From NCBI RefSeq assembly GCF_963576545.1, contig NC_083655.1, forward strand, positions 16,816,204 through 16,880,203: a stretch of DNA of 64,000 nucleotides, in the 5' to 3' direction. This stretch comes from Limanda limanda (taxonomy: Eukaryota; Chordata; Actinopteri; Pleuronectiformes; Pleuronectidae). Both the position numbers and the translations under genes were made by a program. Each line of letters begins with the position of its first letter. The first letter of the stretch is position 1. Under the pieces are notes generated by a model that searched no databases, was not told the origin of the DNA, and saw nothing but the letters and a program-made list of their open reading frames with translations. Of the stretch, positions 63,233 to 64,000 are shown piece by piece.

Positions 63233-64000
63233 AAGGATCAGTGCTGCTGTCTGAACAGGATTGACTAACCACTCACCTTTAGGCCATGATGAGGTATTTC
63301 ATAAACAAAATGTGCTACTGTTTTCATGCTGGAAAAAGTACCAACAACAGAGACATAGAGTTGTATAACTTATAAAAATTATAAACATCAGACTTTTTAT
63401 TTTCTTTAATGTTTTTTTTCCACTTCACTTTATATTAAATGGAAAAAAGAGTAAAATTCATCACATCAGACATCATCAGTACTGTTAGTATACTTTACCA
63501 CACAAACAGTAAACAGGGTGGTACTGTATAATAAGGTCTGTCACTGACACTGTTCTGTGTAAATGAAGATCTCATATCGTCTGTGTGTCACTGCAGTAAA
63601 GAGGAAAGACAACAGAGCAGTTTCTGTCATTAAGCACGTTTCAGTCCTACAGTTGGGAGCATTCAAACTGTTAAAATCGGGCCGTGGTTCAGCAGTTGGA
63701 TTTATCATGGTGTGATTCATTTTCAGTCACAGAGCTGCGTGTTGCAGCCTGTTTGTCTCGGCTCCACAGATCTTCACATCCATGATCTCACCTTTTTTTT
63801 AACTGCACAACAAATATGGGAGTGTGTATTTGTTGAGTTGAGGTTTGGTTTCTGTTGATCAGATTTGCTCAGATCCCAGTTACTTGGAAATTCAGCCCAG
63901 GTCATTTTACTTCCATCCTGTCCATGATGTCCTAAAGCTTTACGTCTTTTACTTTTAATGTAATTTTAGCTATAATCATTCAGGTGCCTGTTGATATTTA

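Overview
The window reads as vertebrate, most likely percomorph teleost, nuclear DNA. It is AT-rich, with long introns, (CA)n, (TG)n and (GATA)n microsatellites, a Tc1-like transposon, a BEL/Pao-type LTR element, an L2-clade LINE tail and TTAA-flanked MITEs of a kind common in spiny-rayed fishes. The organism call is inference; no bacterial, plasmid or phage feature is present.

Layout. Positions 1-2.7 kb are intergenic, with a small CpG-rich promoter-like patch (about 1.8-2.0 kb) and one intact tRNA-Trp(CCA) gene. From 2.7 to 10.5 kb there is a tandem array of roughly 1.45-kb units (A-D), each carrying tRNA-Trp-like sequence and most a TTAA MITE. Unit B is interrupted by a dead Tc1 element (4321-5883). 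Units C and D contain inverted tRNA pairs forming large palindromes. A 3.84-kb LTR retrotransposon on the minus strand (10936-14775) follows, with almost identical LTRs, a BEL-type gag and no pol. A diverged fifth unit (E) lies at about 15.6-16.0 kb. From 16 to 19.8 kb there is intergenic sequence, an L2 LINE tail and a (GATA)n tract.

The one confidently identified protein-coding gene is the 5' part of pard3 (Par-3 polarity protein) on the plus strand. It has a GC-rich promoter and 5' UTR (about 19.8-20.23 kb), coding exon 1 (20233-20352), a 37.9-kb first intron, coding exon 2 (58273-58374), and intron 2 running past the window end. These exons encode residues 1-74, the start of the N-terminal oligomerisation domain. 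Intron 1 also holds two further GC-rich, CCAAT-containing promoter-like patches (about 30.0-30.3 and 31.35-31.66 kb). The first could drive a small three-exon nested transcript ending at an AATAAA at 31162.

The striking theme is tRNA-Trp(CCA): 15 loci in 64 kb, with no other isotype recognised. Eight lie upstream of pard3 and seven in its introns. Dispersed copies mostly have a good acceptor stem and a nearby T-run terminator. The array copies A-D share a different acceptor pair and a broken terminator, and look like a mostly silent repeat. In two array units the segment between inverted tRNA arms sits in opposite orientations, evidence of a past inversion. I found no convincing new enzyme or defence system; the tRNA-Trp array, the gag-only LTR element and the possible nested gene merit follow-up.
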